Positions 46,512-55,691 of a stretch of DNA of 64,000 nt are shown one piece after another; the stretch's first letter is position 1, and every line of letters begins with the position of its first letter. The stretch is from Ruminiclostridium sufflavum DSM 19573. GTDB taxonomy: Bacteria > Bacillota > Clostridia > Acetivibrionales > DSM-1351. The notes under the pieces were generated by a model that did not search any database, was not told where the DNA came from, and saw nothing but the letters and a program-made list of their open reading frames with translations. Location: NCBI RefSeq assembly GCF_003208175.1, contig NZ_QKMR01000005.1, positions 150,298 through 214,297 on the forward strand. Direction: 5' to 3'. Made by a program: the position numbers and the translations under genes.

Positions 46512-46558
46512 AGAGGCTTTACTGAAATTTTGTGCCGGTACTCGGCGTGGGGGTTAAT

Positions 46559-47233
46559 ATGGCAAAGTTTGAATATGATGATAATGAAAACTTGGTAAAT
46601 TCTTTAAGAGGCAAGGTTTTTAACCAGCTTCGGAGTCAAATTCTAACGGGAATATATAAGCCCGGAGACAGCCTGATTGAGCTTCGCCTGTCTGAGGAGC
46701 TTGGAGTCAGCAGAACACCCATAAGAGAAGCTATAAGGCAGCTGGAGCTTGAGGGTCTGGTTCATGCCATACCCAACAAGGGTGCTGTGGTTAAGGGAGT
46801 AACCGAGCAGGATGTTGAAGATATTTTTACAATCAGAATGAGAATTGAAGGGCTTGCCAGCAGATGGGCGGCAGAAAAAATTACGGAAGAGGAAATTAAG
46901 GAATTGAAGGAAGCTCTTGAATTTGAAGAGTTCTACACTATAAAAAATGATGTTGAGCAGCTTATGAAATTTGACTCGAAATTCCATGATATTATTTTCA
47001 GAGCAAGTAAAAGTAATCCGCTTATGCATATGCTTAGTACCTTTCATCATTATATTCAAAGCGCCAGAAATAATTCGTTCCATATTCCCGGAAGGCCGGA
47101 CAAGGTATTTGACGAGCATAAGGCAATTTTTGAAGCTATACGGAAAAAGGATGCGGATACTGCGGAGCAGCTTACTGTTGCCCATATAAGAAATGCCAGA
47201 AACAGCTATAATGAAAAGCATCATAAGAGCTGA
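46559..47233 (+). CDS. GntR/FadR-family transcription regulator
   Basis: 224-residue GntR-family regulator. Winged helix at about 12-75 (FNQLRSQILTGIYKPGD, LSEELGVSRTPIREAIRQLELEGL) and an all-helical FCD effector domain (85-220) with the metal-binding Asp/His pattern (FDSKFHDIIF, HHYIQSAR, DEHKAIFEAI). FCD domains bind carboxylates, so citrate or a related acid is a reasonable effector. ATG 46559 is set by the GTGGGGG site in the mini-hairpin leader. It sits 227 bases after aconitase. Confidence 0.92.
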   Translation: MAKFEYDDNENLVNSLRGKVFNQLRSQILTGIYKPGDSLIELRLSEELGVSRTPIREAIRQLELEGLVHAIPNKGAVVKGVTEQDVEDIFTIRMRIEGLASRWAAEKITEEEIKELKEALEFEEFYTIKNDVEQLMKFDSKFHDIIFRASKSNPLMHMLSTFHHYIQSARNNSFHIPGRPDKVFDEHKAIFEAIRKKDADTAEQLTVAHIRNARNSYNEKHHKS

Positions 47234-47254
47234 CACAAAATATGTATTGGAAGT

Positions 47255-47290
47255 AAAAAAACAACCTTGTTATATACAAAGTTGTTTTTT
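47255..47290. terminator. Bidirectional terminator between gntR and tRNA-Glu
   Basis: AAAAAACAAC (47255-47264) pairs with GTTGTTTTTT (47281-47290), T-runs on both strands. It overlaps the tRNA-Glu CCA end by one base. Confidence 0.75.
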
Positions 47291-47365
47291 GGTGACTCAT
47301 AGGGGATTCGAACCCCTGTTGCCGCCGTGAGAGGGCGGAGTCTTAGGCCACTTGACCAATGAGCC
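47290..47365 (-). tRNA. tRNA-Glu (anticodon CTC)
   Basis: Minus-strand cloverleaf: acceptor GGCTCAT / ATGAGTC, anticodon stem CCGCC/GGCGG around CTCTCAC (anticodon CTC), T arm GGTTCGAATCC and encoded CCA. Confidence 0.93.
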
Positions 47366-47448
47366 ATATCTCAGTGACAAAAGCTATTATAGCATGGGGA
47401 CAAGTGACTGTCAATAACTCAATTTCAATATTTTAATTTTTCCCTCTT

Positions 47449-47539
47449 GACTAAAGTCAATTACGGTTCAAGCCTTCGCGACGATATATTATCTTTTCAA
47501 GCGAATTAAGCCTTTAAGCTAATTTTGAACGCAGTATAG
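47449..47539 (+). repeat. MITE-like repeat, left-arm type, well preserved
   Basis: GACTAAAGTCAATTACGG, TTCAAGCCTTCGCGACG, an ATATATTAT hairpin, AATTAAGCCTTTAAGC and GAACGCAGTATAG. Reference copy for the left arm. It fills much of the 314-base gap 47366-47679; the remainder is AT-rich. Confidence 0.8.
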
Positions 47540-47679
47540 AAATTAATTTTATAAGCTAAATGATTATATATAATTATTATTCCAAGTTTTGTGTTATAAT
47601 AACTCCTGTGAAAATTTAAAAGCAGGAGTCAGCCAACTAAAGTGCAGTGGCAGATTGGCGTGGAGGACATTATTTATTT

Positions 47680-49080
47680 ATGAAGTTACCTGAGGAATTT
47701 GTGAAAAAAATGCGGGAGCTGATGGGCGGGGAATTCGACAGCTACCTGCAATCATATAATAAGCCCAGATTTTATGGCTTACGTGTTAATACATTAAAAA
47801 TAACGGTGGAGGAATTCCTGAAAATATCTCCTTTCCGTTTGAAGCCTGTACCATGGACAAGGGATGGCTTTTATTACACGGAAGGTGATAATCCGGGCAG
47901 GCATCCATATTATTATGCGGGCCTGTATTATATTCAGGAGCCCAGTGCCATGCTTCCGGGAGCGGTAATTGGTGCAGAACCGGGAGAAAGGGTTCTGGAT
48001 CTCTGTGCGGCACCGGGAGGGAAAACCGTACAGATGGCTGCCGGAATGAAAGGGCAGGGACTGCTGGTGGCAAATGATATAAATGCCGACAGAGTAAAAG
48101 CGCTGGTGAAAAATATAGAGCTGTGCGGCATAAAAAACGCGGTGGTGTTGAATGAAATGCCGGACAGGCTTTCCAGAAGCTTTGAAGGATATTTTGATAA
48201 AATATTAGTGGATGCGCCCTGTTCTGGAGAGGGAATGTTCCGCAAGGATGAGGATGCCGTCAGAAGCTGGGAAAAATATAAGTGTGAAAAGTGCTGCGGT
48301 ATGCAGCGGGATATACTTGGGCAGGTTGACAGGATGCTGAAGCCGGGAGGAAGTATTTTATACTCTACCTGTACGTTTTCACCTGAGGAAGATGAATTGA
48401 TGATAGAGAGCTTTATGAATCAGCATGAGGGCAGCTATGAGCTTGTTGAAATACCTAAAGCCGGGGGAATTGAAGGAGGACGTACCCAGTGGTCAAATGG
48501 GTCTTATGACTTCAGCAAGGCAGCAAGACTTTGGCCGCACAGGCTGGACGGCGAAGGACATTTTGCAGCCTTGCTTAGAAAGAAGGCAGATACAGGTGAT
48601 AATGGCAGTATAAAAGGAGCAGGAAGAACAGAAAAGTCCGTTGCTATAAGTGATGCCGGTGATTTGAAAGCCTTTAGTCCTGAGCTTGCGGAATTTATTG
48701 AAAAAAATACAAGCCTCCTATTAAAGGGTCATATTTTTAAAAAGGGTAATAATATATATCATCTGCCGGAACGCTGTCCTGAATTATCAGGGCTGAAGGT
48801 CGCTAAATTCGGGTGGTATCTGGGTGAAACAGGTCCGAAGGGATTTATACCTTCACATTCCTTTGCTGTTTCATTAAGTAATGATGAAATCAGGAATAAA
48901 ATTGATTTTCAATGGGATTCCAGAGAAGTAAACAGCTATCTGAAGGGTGAAACTCTTATTGTACCGGGAGAAAAGCGCTATACAGGAGTCTGTGCTGACG
49001 GTTATGTGCTGGGATGGGCGAAGCAGACGGGGGACATGCTTAAAAACCTGTATCCCAAGGGATGGAGAAAGATGTCTTAA
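47680..49080 (+). CDS. RsmB/RsmF-type rRNA 5-methylcytosine methyltransferase
   Basis: 466-residue NOP2/Sun RNA methyltransferase that methylates cytosine C5 in 16S rRNA (RsmF-like). SAM site LDLCAAPGGKT, catalytic Cys motifs DAPCSGEGMFR and STCTFSPEEDE; C-terminal RsmF-type extension (about 300-466) that binds RNA, ending YTGVCADGYVLGWAKQ. ATG 47680 gives the family start; GGAGG is 13 bases before it, which is long. The target base cannot be named from sequence. Confidence 0.9.
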   Translation: MKLPEEFVKKMRELMGGEFDSYLQSYNKPRFYGLRVNTLKITVEEFLKISPFRLKPVPWTRDGFYYTEGDNPGRHPYYYAGLYYIQEPSAMLPGAVIGAEPGERVLDLCAAPGGKTVQMAAGMKGQGLLVANDINADRVKALVKNIELCGIKNAVVLNEMPDRLSRSFEGYFDKILVDAPCSGEGMFRKDEDAVRSWEKYKCEKCCGMQRDILGQVDRMLKPGGSILYSTCTFSPEEDELMIESFMNQHEGSYELVEIPKAGGIEGGRTQWSNGSYDFSKAARLWPHRLDGEGHFAALLRKKADTGDNGSIKGAGRTEKSVAISDAGDLKAFSPELAEFIEKNTSLLLKGHIFKKGNNIYHLPERCPELSGLKVAKFGWYLGETGPKGFIPSHSFAVSLSNDEIRNKIDFQWDSREVNSYLKGETLIVPGEKRYTGVCADGYVLGWAKQTGDMLKNLYPKGWRKMS

Positions 49081-49117
49081 GCAGATTACGATTATTTAAT
49101 TCAAGGGAGGGTTAGAC

Positions 49118-49837
49118 TTGGAAGACAGGCAGCGATTGGACAAGGTGCTTTCTAATTTTGGGTTTGGCTCAAGAAAAGAGATAAAGAGTGCAGTAAAAGC
49201 CGGCTTGGTTAAGATAGACGGCATTACTGCCAAGGATAGCGGAGCATATGTTAATCCCGCTGAGAATGCAATAGAAATGAATGGCGAAAGGCTTTATTAC
49301 AGAAAATATATATATTTAATGATGAACAAGCCGAGGGGAGTTATATCCGCAACCGCCGACAACAAGCAAAAAACAGTTTTTGATATACTGCCGGAGGAAT
49401 ATAAATGCTTTGACTTATTTCCGGCAGGAAGGCTGGATATTGATACTGAAGGGCTTGTGCTGATGACGAATGACGGACAGCTGGCACATGAAATACTGTC
49501 ACCGAAAAAACATGTTACAAAGCAGTATTATGCTCATATATCAGGAGAAGTCGACAGCAGTGACATAGAAGCCTTCAAAAATGGAGTAGTACTGGGGGAC
49601 GGATACAAGACACTGCCTGCACAGCTTGAGATACTCAAGTCAGGTGAGCTTTCCGAAATCAGGCTGTCAATTGTTGAAGGAAAGTTCCATCAGGTAAAAA
49701 GGATGTTTGAAGCTGTTAATAAAAAGGTTGTATACCTAAAGAGGCTTAGCATGGGTAAGCTGAAATTGGATGAAACCCTTGGACTCGGGGAATGCAAGGA
49801 GCTTGAGGAAGAGGAAGTAGCGTTGTTGAAAGCTTGA
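49118..49837 (+). CDS. RsuA/RluB-family pseudouridine synthase
   Basis: 239-residue rRNA pseudouridine synthase: S4 RNA-binding domain (1-60, QRLDKVLSNFGFGSRKEIKS) and catalytic domain with the Asp in AGRLDIDTEGLVLMTND, then LSPKKHVTKQYYA and EGKFHQVKRMFEAV. Closest by layout to RsuA (16S position 516) with RluB/RluE also possible. Start is TTG 49118 with AAGGGAGG before it. Same direction as the methyltransferase gene upstream, 37 bases apart, likely one operon for rRNA modification. Confidence 0.92.
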   Translation: MEDRQRLDKVLSNFGFGSRKEIKSAVKAGLVKIDGITAKDSGAYVNPAENAIEMNGERLYYRKYIYLMMNKPRGVISATADNKQKTVFDILPEEYKCFDLFPAGRLDIDTEGLVLMTNDGQLAHEILSPKKHVTKQYYAHISGEVDSSDIEAFKNGVVLGDGYKTLPAQLEILKSGELSEIRLSIVEGKFHQVKRMFEAVNKKVVYLKRLSMGKLKLDETLGLGECKELEEEEVALLKA

Positions 49838-49854
49838 GAGAGATAATGCTTATG

Positions 49855-49934
49855 CTTTTAAGCCTGCTGTTTTATGCAGCTTGGTTTTTGAAATTTTTTA
49901 CTTTAAGAGGCTTTAGCCGATAGTAATTGACTTT
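49855..49934 (+). repeat. MITE-like repeat, doubles as terminator
   Basis: AAGCCTGC...GCAGCTT (about 49859-49881) is a hairpin followed by TTTTTG, and then TTTTTTAC. Next come AGAGGCTTTAGCCGATAG and TAATTGACTTT, the right arm of the family. The hairpin could end the pseudouridine synthase transcript. Confidence 0.6.
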
Positions 49935-49961
49935 TGCCGGTCAGGCGGAAATGAGGATTAG

Positions 49962-51131
49962 ATGAACAAGCAGAGCACGCAAAAATTAGAAATGTTCCTG
50001 TTGGGATTGCAGCAGAGAATAACTGAGAACTCCAGTTTTTTTAAGAAAATTACCCTGAAATTTAAATCAGGGACTAAAATGTATGAAGGAACAATTATTT
50101 TGCAGGATGACAGACTCCTGTTTCAGTATAACGGAAGAAATGACAAAATGGAAATTTCGTGGCTTGGAGCAAGAGTTTCAAAAATCGCACAGGAATATGA
50201 AGCTGTCAGTTTGGTTTATGAAGAACGGGGAACTACGATTTTCATAGATGCAGATAATAAAAATGTAAAAATGAAAACAAAGGATACGGAGATAGCGGAA
50301 ATTTGCAGAGATCACAATGAAACCTCGCAAATATCCAACAGGGATTATTATATAAAAATAGGAGCTGCAAATGACCTCCTTAAAGCTATAGGCATCCTTA
50401 GTGAAAACGGGAAAATAAAAAATGACATGATCAGAAAATATAACCAGATAGATCATTACATTGAGCTTGTGGACGACATACTGAAGTCGCTGTGCTCCGG
50501 TTATGACAGCATAAATGTGGTTGACTGCGGCTGCGGAAAATCATACCTGTCTTTTGTCCTGAATTATTATATAAAGGATGTTTTAAAAAAGAATTGTAAT
50601 TTTATCGGACTGGATATTTCAAAAACAGTTATTGATGCTTCAAAAAAAATTGCAGACTGTCTTGATTACAGAAATATGCAGTTTAAGGTCACAGATATCA
50701 GAAACTATACCGCAGACAGGGATATACATCTGGCAATCAGCCTGCATGCCTGTGATACGGCAACTGACGAGGCTATAGCATTGGCTGTGAAAAATAATGC
50801 AAAAGCAATTGTAATGGTACCGTGCTGTCAGAAGGAAATATTAAACCAATATACCTTTGATAGGCTCAAAAGCATTACAAAATATGGGGTCCTGAAAGCA
50901 AGGCTTGCTGATGTATTAACTGACGGAATTAGGTTAATGCTATTAGAAGCGGCAGGTTATAAAGCATCTGTTGTCGAATATGTTTCACCGCTGGAAACAC
51001 CGAAAAATTTAATGATAAGAGCCGAAAAGACCGGCGGAGTCAATAAAGCGGCGATTGAAGAATATAAAAGCCTGAAGCAGGAACTTGGAATACACCCTAC
51101 ATTGGAGAAATTAATTCTGCCTTATTTGTAA
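49962..51131 (+). CDS. SAM-dependent methyltransferase (Methyltransf_32 type)
   Basis: 389-residue methyltransferase with an N-terminal extra domain (1-150) and a Rossmann SAM domain (about 180-330): VVDCGCGKSYLSFVLNYY, FIGLDIS, SLHACDTATDEAI and VPCCQKE are typical of the GSTCD-like Methyltransf_32 group. Substrate unknown; RNA is a guess because the group resembles rRNA/tRNA enzymes and RNA modification genes precede it. GAGGATTAG before ATG. Confidence 0.82.
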   Translation: MNKQSTQKLEMFLLGLQQRITENSSFFKKITLKFKSGTKMYEGTIILQDDRLLFQYNGRNDKMEISWLGARVSKIAQEYEAVSLVYEERGTTIFIDADNKNVKMKTKDTEIAEICRDHNETSQISNRDYYIKIGAANDLLKAIGILSENGKIKNDMIRKYNQIDHYIELVDDILKSLCSGYDSINVVDCGCGKSYLSFVLNYYIKDVLKKNCNFIGLDISKTVIDASKKIADCLDYRNMQFKVTDIRNYTADRDIHLAISLHACDTATDEAIALAVKNNAKAIVMVPCCQKEILNQYTFDRLKSITKYGVLKARLADVLTDGIRLMLLEAAGYKASVVEYVSPLETPKNLMIRAEKTGGVNKAAIEEYKSLKQELGIHPTLEKLILPYL

Positions 51132-51166
51132 TAAAAAATAAAATATTTGGGAAATAAAAGGGAAAT

Positions 51167-51196
51167 TTGACATATGCTGAAAGATTGTGATATAAT
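51167..51196 (+). promoter_or_regulatory. Consensus sigma-A promoter before the carbohydrate-binding protein gene
   Basis: TTGACA (51167-51172), 18-base spacer, TATAAT (51191-51196), about 60 bases before the ATG at 51259. Confidence 0.85.
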
Positions 51197-51258
51197 ATAC
51201 AAATGAGTTAAAGTTAAAGAGGAAGCATAAAACATATTTTTACTTAGGGAGTGAGACA

Positions 51259-51657
51259 ATGGCAAAAAAATCATATGATGAAAATGGTGTGCTATTATCA
51301 AAAAAGACGTTGTACAGTGGTGACATTATAATGGTTAGCTACACAGGCTTATTGGTACAGTCAGGTGCTCAGGATGTTTTCTTGCATATCGGGTTTGGTG
51401 ATGAATGGGAGAATTCCTCTTTTATACCTATGAAATATGAAGAAGGAACTTTTATTGCCGAATTTGAAATTCAGGAATGTAAGAAATTTGGTATTTGTTT
51501 TAAAGACACGGCAGAAAATTGGGACAATAACACAGGAGAAAACTATGTGTTCAGTGTTTCCCAAAAGCCTTTGAAAAAGGACACTGCTGCGAAAAAGGAG
51601 AAGAGTACTACTGAAAAGGCACCTAAAACTAAGGCTAAAGCAAAAACAAAGCTGTAA
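51259..51657 (+). CDS. Single-domain carbohydrate-binding protein (starch/glycogen-type CBM)
   Basis: 132-residue intracellular protein. The first 100 residues look like a starch-binding CBM of the CBM25/26-like group: DIIMVSYTGLLVQSGAQDVFLHIGFGDEWEN (key features: VFLHIGFG and the aromatic WEN), then FGICFKDTAENWDNNTGENY. There is no signal peptide, so it should act inside the cell. A Lys/Ala/Thr tail follows. It may bind glycogen made by glgA; no enzyme domain is attached. Own consensus promoter suggests strong expression. Confidence 0.75.
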   Translation: MAKKSYDENGVLLSKKTLYSGDIIMVSYTGLLVQSGAQDVFLHIGFGDEWENSSFIPMKYEEGTFIAEFEIQECKKFGICFKDTAENWDNNTGENYVFSVSQKPLKKDTAAKKEKSTTEKAPKTKAKAKTKL

Positions 51658-51824
51658 AATTGTTATAATCGGAATTATAAGAAAGGGCTGTCTTGAGAAC
51701 GTATACTATCTGCAAAATATGTACTTGGATTTTTCTTGATTGTACAATATAATGTAGGGGTATACTATTAAATGGCAGCCTTTTTTCTAATACTATATAA
51801 TGTCAAAATGAAGGGATTGAGTCC

Positions 51825-52868
51825 ATGCCGGCAGGTTTTGCCAGCATATGCTGCATGGACATAATTATGAAAAAACAAGCGGATAAAATTAATTTAATAC
51901 AAAAGTATAAGCAATTAACTGCGGGAAAAGACAAAAAACAGTTGATACTGATGTGGAGTACCGTTTTAGTGTGTACACTGACTATTATATTTGTGTGTTC
52001 CTGCATAATTTATACTGTAAATCTTAATAAGACACCTAATACTCTACACACCCGGTTTGATGAAGCGAATCAGAAAATGACAAATCAAAAATTCAATTCA
52101 TACATAAATAGCCTAATTAATAAAAAGCCGGCCGGAAATCAGCAGGGCACCAAGACTGCGGAACCTGAAAAGGGTAACGTAAAGGAAACAGACAAAACAA
52201 CCCAGAAGGACAATGCTTCTGTAAATAAAACCATCTATAAAGGTGTAAGTACTACACAGGCAGCTATTACCTTTGATGACGGGTACAACAGAAAATATGT
52301 TGAAAAGGTTTTAGATATACTGAAAGAAAATAATATTAAATCTACATTTTTTATAATCGGCAAGGTTTTGGACGATTATCCCGAGGTATGGAAACGGGCT
52401 GTAAATGAAGGCCATCAAATCTGCAACCATACACAGTCCCATCAAATATTAACCAATATGTCCGACGAAGCTGTTCAAGCAGAAATATCCGGGTGGGAGA
52501 CGAGCGCTCGAAGGGTATTGGGTGATGACTATCTCACCAGAATGAAAAAGGAATTTCCATATTTGAGGCTGCCCGGCGGGGGTGGGGCAAAGAGCAGCAG
52601 AATACTGAAAATTGCTCAGAAGAACGGTTACAAGGTAATAGGGTGGAATGTTGAAACCGTCAGCAGTGTTATTAATCCTTTGAAAAACAAAAAATCCGTT
52701 AGTGAAATTTCTGATAAAATCGAGCAGCATGTTGTAAATAATTGCTCTGGTGGCTCTATTATATTGCTGCATTTTAATCAATATGACATGGGAAATATAG
52801 AAGCCATAGTCAAGGGACTTAAAAACAGAGGATTTCAAATGAAAACAATTAGTCAATTAATTAAATAA
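51825..52868 (+). CDS. Membrane-anchored polysaccharide deacetylase (NodB fold)
   Basis: 347-residue deacetylase with one membrane helix (about 45-66, LILMWSTVLVCTLTIIFVCS), a Lys/Asn/Thr linker and a NodB domain (about 145-345). AAITFDDGY (catalytic Asp and metal Asp), NHTQSHQILTNMS (metal His pair), LRLPGGGG and GWNVET are present. It likely acts on peptidoglycan at the outer face. Start ATG 51825 has AAGGGA upstream; ATG 51858 or 51867 are alternatives. Confidence 0.88.
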   Translation: MPAGFASICCMDIIMKKQADKINLIQKYKQLTAGKDKKQLILMWSTVLVCTLTIIFVCSCIIYTVNLNKTPNTLHTRFDEANQKMTNQKFNSYINSLINKKPAGNQQGTKTAEPEKGNVKETDKTTQKDNASVNKTIYKGVSTTQAAITFDDGYNRKYVEKVLDILKENNIKSTFFIIGKVLDDYPEVWKRAVNEGHQICNHTQSHQILTNMSDEAVQAEISGWETSARRVLGDDYLTRMKKEFPYLRLPGGGGAKSSRILKIAQKNGYKVIGWNVETVSSVINPLKNKKSVSEISDKIEQHVVNNCSGGSIILLHFNQYDMGNIEAIVKGLKNRGFQMKTISQLIK

Positions 52869-53015
52869 CCTGTTGAAACTAAAAATGCAGTAGATTATAA
52901 TTTTAGGTGTAAAATTTTACATGCTTTTGTGCTTTTATACATGTGAATAAGCAGGGAACATAAATAATATAAATAGAGAATATGAAATTACTATCTTATT
53001 ATGGAGGTTATTTAA

Positions 53016-54263
53016 ATGAAAAGTGTTATTAAAGATATATCGCTGGCAGATAAGGGCAGGCAAAAAATTGAATGGGTAAGAAAAAATATGCCTATTTTGA
53101 GAGGGCTTGAGGAAGAATTCAAGCAGACAATGCCTTTCAAGGGAGTCAGAGTGGTGGTTTCGGTACATCTTGAAGCAAAAACTGCGTATTTGGCAAAGCT
53201 ATTTGCAATAGGAGGCGGAGAGGTTTCGGTAACAGGAAGTAATCCCCTTTCAACTCAGGACGATGTAGCGGCAGGTTTGGTGGCTGATGGACTTGATGTT
53301 TACGCATGGTACAATTCGACAAAGGAGGAATATGAGGAACACTTAAATCTTGCTTTGGGATATAAACCTAATATAATTATTGATGATGGAGGAGATTTGA
53401 TTAATTTGCTCCACACCTCAAGAAGAGAACTGCTGCCGCACATAATGGGCGGATGCGAGGAGACAACTACAGGTGTTATGAGATTAAAGGCTATGGAGAA
53501 GGAAGGCGTTTTGAAATTCCCCATGATAGCTGTAAATAATGCTCAGTGCAAATACTTGTTTGATAACAGGTATGGTACAGGTCAGTCTGTATGGGATGGA
53601 ATAAACAGAACGACAAATTTGATTGTGGCGGGCAAGAATGTTGTTGTAGCCGGATATGGTTGGTGCGGCAAGGGTATCGCAATGAGAGCGAAGGGCTTAG
53701 GTGCAAGTGTGATTGTTACTGAAATAGATCCTATAAAGGCTGCCGAGGCAATTATGGATGGCTTCAAGGTAATGAAGATGTCTGAAGCGTCTAAGGCTGG
53801 GGATTTATTTATCACAGTAACCGGATGCCGTGATGTCATAACTGCCGAGCACTTCAAAAATATGAGGGACGGAGCTATTTGCTGCAATGCCGGGCATTTT
53901 GATGTTGAAGTATCCGTTAAGCAGCTGGAAGATATTGCAGTTGAAAAGCAGGAGCAGAGGCATAATATCATGGGTTACAAATTGGCGAACGGCAGATGGA
54001 TAAACATTTTGGCTGAAGGAAGATTGGTGAATCTGGCAGCGGGCGACGGCCATCCGGCTGAAATAATGGATATGAGCTTTGCTTTGCAAGCTATGTCGGC
54101 AAAATATATGCTTCATAATTATAGCAAGCTGGGTAAAAAGGTAATAGATGTTCCTGCGGAGCTGGATGCTGCTGTTGCAGAAATGAAATTAAAATCATGG
54201 GGTGTTAAGACAGATAAGCTGTCAAAGGAACAAAAAAAATATATAAACAGCTGGACAGAATAG
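53016..54263 (+). CDS. ahcY: S-adenosylhomocysteine hydrolase family enzyme (AhcY or S-inosylhomocysteine hydrolase)
   Basis: 415-residue NAD-dependent hydrolase. NAD-binding GYGWCGKG, substrate-site EETTTGVMRL, VNNAQCKYLFDNRYGTGQS and the C-terminal GHPAEIMDMSFA are family marks. The length of about 415 and the lack of the 40-residue insert is the bacterial/archaeal short form. It splits S-adenosylhomocysteine into adenosine and homocysteine, or, as in Methanocaldococcus, the deaminated S-inosyl form. The mtaD deaminase gene follows 53 bases later. GGAGG before ATG. Confidence 0.93.
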   Translation: MKSVIKDISLADKGRQKIEWVRKNMPILRGLEEEFKQTMPFKGVRVVVSVHLEAKTAYLAKLFAIGGGEVSVTGSNPLSTQDDVAAGLVADGLDVYAWYNSTKEEYEEHLNLALGYKPNIIIDDGGDLINLLHTSRRELLPHIMGGCEETTTGVMRLKAMEKEGVLKFPMIAVNNAQCKYLFDNRYGTGQSVWDGINRTTNLIVAGKNVVVAGYGWCGKGIAMRAKGLGASVIVTEIDPIKAAEAIMDGFKVMKMSEASKAGDLFITVTGCRDVITAEHFKNMRDGAICCNAGHFDVEVSVKQLEDIAVEKQEQRHNIMGYKLANGRWINILAEGRLVNLAAGDGHPAEIMDMSFALQAMSAKYMLHNYSKLGKKVIDVPAELDAAVAEMKLKSWGVKTDKLSKEQKKYINSWTE

Positions 54264-54316
54264 TTAAAGAATTTATTTTAAGTATGACAGTCTGAGGCTC
54301 ATGGAGGATTGGCGGT

Positions 54317-55615
54317 TTGGACTTATTAATAAAAAACATTGATATTGTCACTATGGATGATTGCAACAAAGTGATTAAAAATGGTTATATCGGTATAAAA
54401 GACGATAAAATCAGCTTGGTTTCAGATAGTCTGCCAAAAGGCACCCAATGGAAGGAACAAATCGACGGAAAGAGAAAAATTGCAATTCCGGGGCTTGTTA
54501 ACGGGCACAGTCACAGTGCGATGACGCTAATGAGAAATTATGCCGACGATATGGCTTTGGAGACATGGCTGTTTGATAATATATTCCCTGTTGAGGCAAA
54601 GCTGACGGAAGAATTTGTATACTGGGGGACTATGCTTGGTATTGTTGAGATGCTCAAATCAGGAGTAATTGCATTTGCCGACATGTATATGTTTATGGAG
54701 GAAGTTGCACGTGCGGTTACCGAGACAGGTATCAAGGCAAACATATGCAAAAGTCCCGTGCAGTTTTTTGAGGACGGAGAGCTGAAAAGGCTGGACAAAA
54801 GTCAGGGGACGATAGATTACTACAATAAGTATCATAATGCCGCTGACGGCAGGATAAAGGTATTTGTTGAAATACATTCTACATACATGTTCAACGAGAG
54901 AACACTGGCAAATGCGGCAGCACTGGCAAAGCAGCTGAATACCGGTATTCATATACATCTTTTGGAAACTGCTGCCGAGGTTGAATCCAGTAATAGGGAT
55001 TATGGCATGACGTCAGTGGAAATATGCAAAAAAACAGGCGTTTTGGATGTTCCGGTATTGGCCGCACATTGTGTTCATATGACTGACAGTGATTTGGAGA
55101 TAATGAAAGCAGCGGGAGCAAGCATTTGTCATAATCCAACCAGCAATCTAAAGCTGGGAAGCGGTATTGCAAGAATTCCGGATATGCTGGATATGGGAAT
55201 TAATGTATGCCTGGGAACAGATGGTGCTGCCAGCAACAATAATTTGAACATGTTTGAGGAAATGAATCTTGCAGCGCTGATACATAAGGGAGCTGCAATG
55301 AATCCGCAGCTGATGAAGGCAAAGGATGTACTGAAAATGGGTACCTGTAACGGAGCCAAGGCACTTGGCTTTGAAGATTCAGGTATGATAAAAGAGGGAA
55401 TGAAGGGCGATTTAATATTGATAGATACTGATAAGCCTCATTTATATCCTAAAACCAATCCTGTATCAGCCATTGTTTATTCAGCTCAAGCATCAGATAC
55501 AGACACTGTTATCATTGACGGAAAAATAATTATGCAGGATAGGAAGTTCAAGAATATTGACGAGGAAAAAGTAATGTTTGAAGCTGATGCCTTGTCAAGA
55601 AAGCTCTTGACATAA
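54317..55615 (+). CDS. mtaD: 5-methylthioadenosine/S-adenosylhomocysteine deaminase
   Basis: 432-residue amidohydrolase that turns MTA, SAH or adenosine derivatives into inosine forms. Metal ligands: NGHSHSA (two His), HIHLLE (His), AAHCVH (His) and GTDGAASNN (Asp). Start is TTG 54317; GGAGG lies 9 bases upstream. Same operon as ahcY. Confidence 0.92.
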   Translation: MDLLIKNIDIVTMDDCNKVIKNGYIGIKDDKISLVSDSLPKGTQWKEQIDGKRKIAIPGLVNGHSHSAMTLMRNYADDMALETWLFDNIFPVEAKLTEEFVYWGTMLGIVEMLKSGVIAFADMYMFMEEVARAVTETGIKANICKSPVQFFEDGELKRLDKSQGTIDYYNKYHNAADGRIKVFVEIHSTYMFNERTLANAAALAKQLNTGIHIHLLETAAEVESSNRDYGMTSVEICKKTGVLDVPVLAAHCVHMTDSDLEIMKAAGASICHNPTSNLKLGSGIARIPDMLDMGINVCLGTDGAASNNNLNMFEEMNLAALIHKGAAMNPQLMKAKDVLKMGTCNGAKALGFEDSGMIKEGMKGDLILIDTDKPHLYPKTNPVSAIVYSAQASDTDTVIIDGKIIMQDRKFKNIDEEKVMFEADALSRKLLT

Positions 55616-55691
55616 TTTACATAAAGGTTTTTTAAAGCATATGTCAAATAATTATAGAATAAACTATAATTATGTCTTGGGGGATAATGTA

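Noticed and set aside
46497..46520. preQ1 riboswitch because of CAGAGGTTCTC
   Set aside because: The conserved A-rich 3' tail and second stem are absent; the sequence is one side of a simple hairpin.
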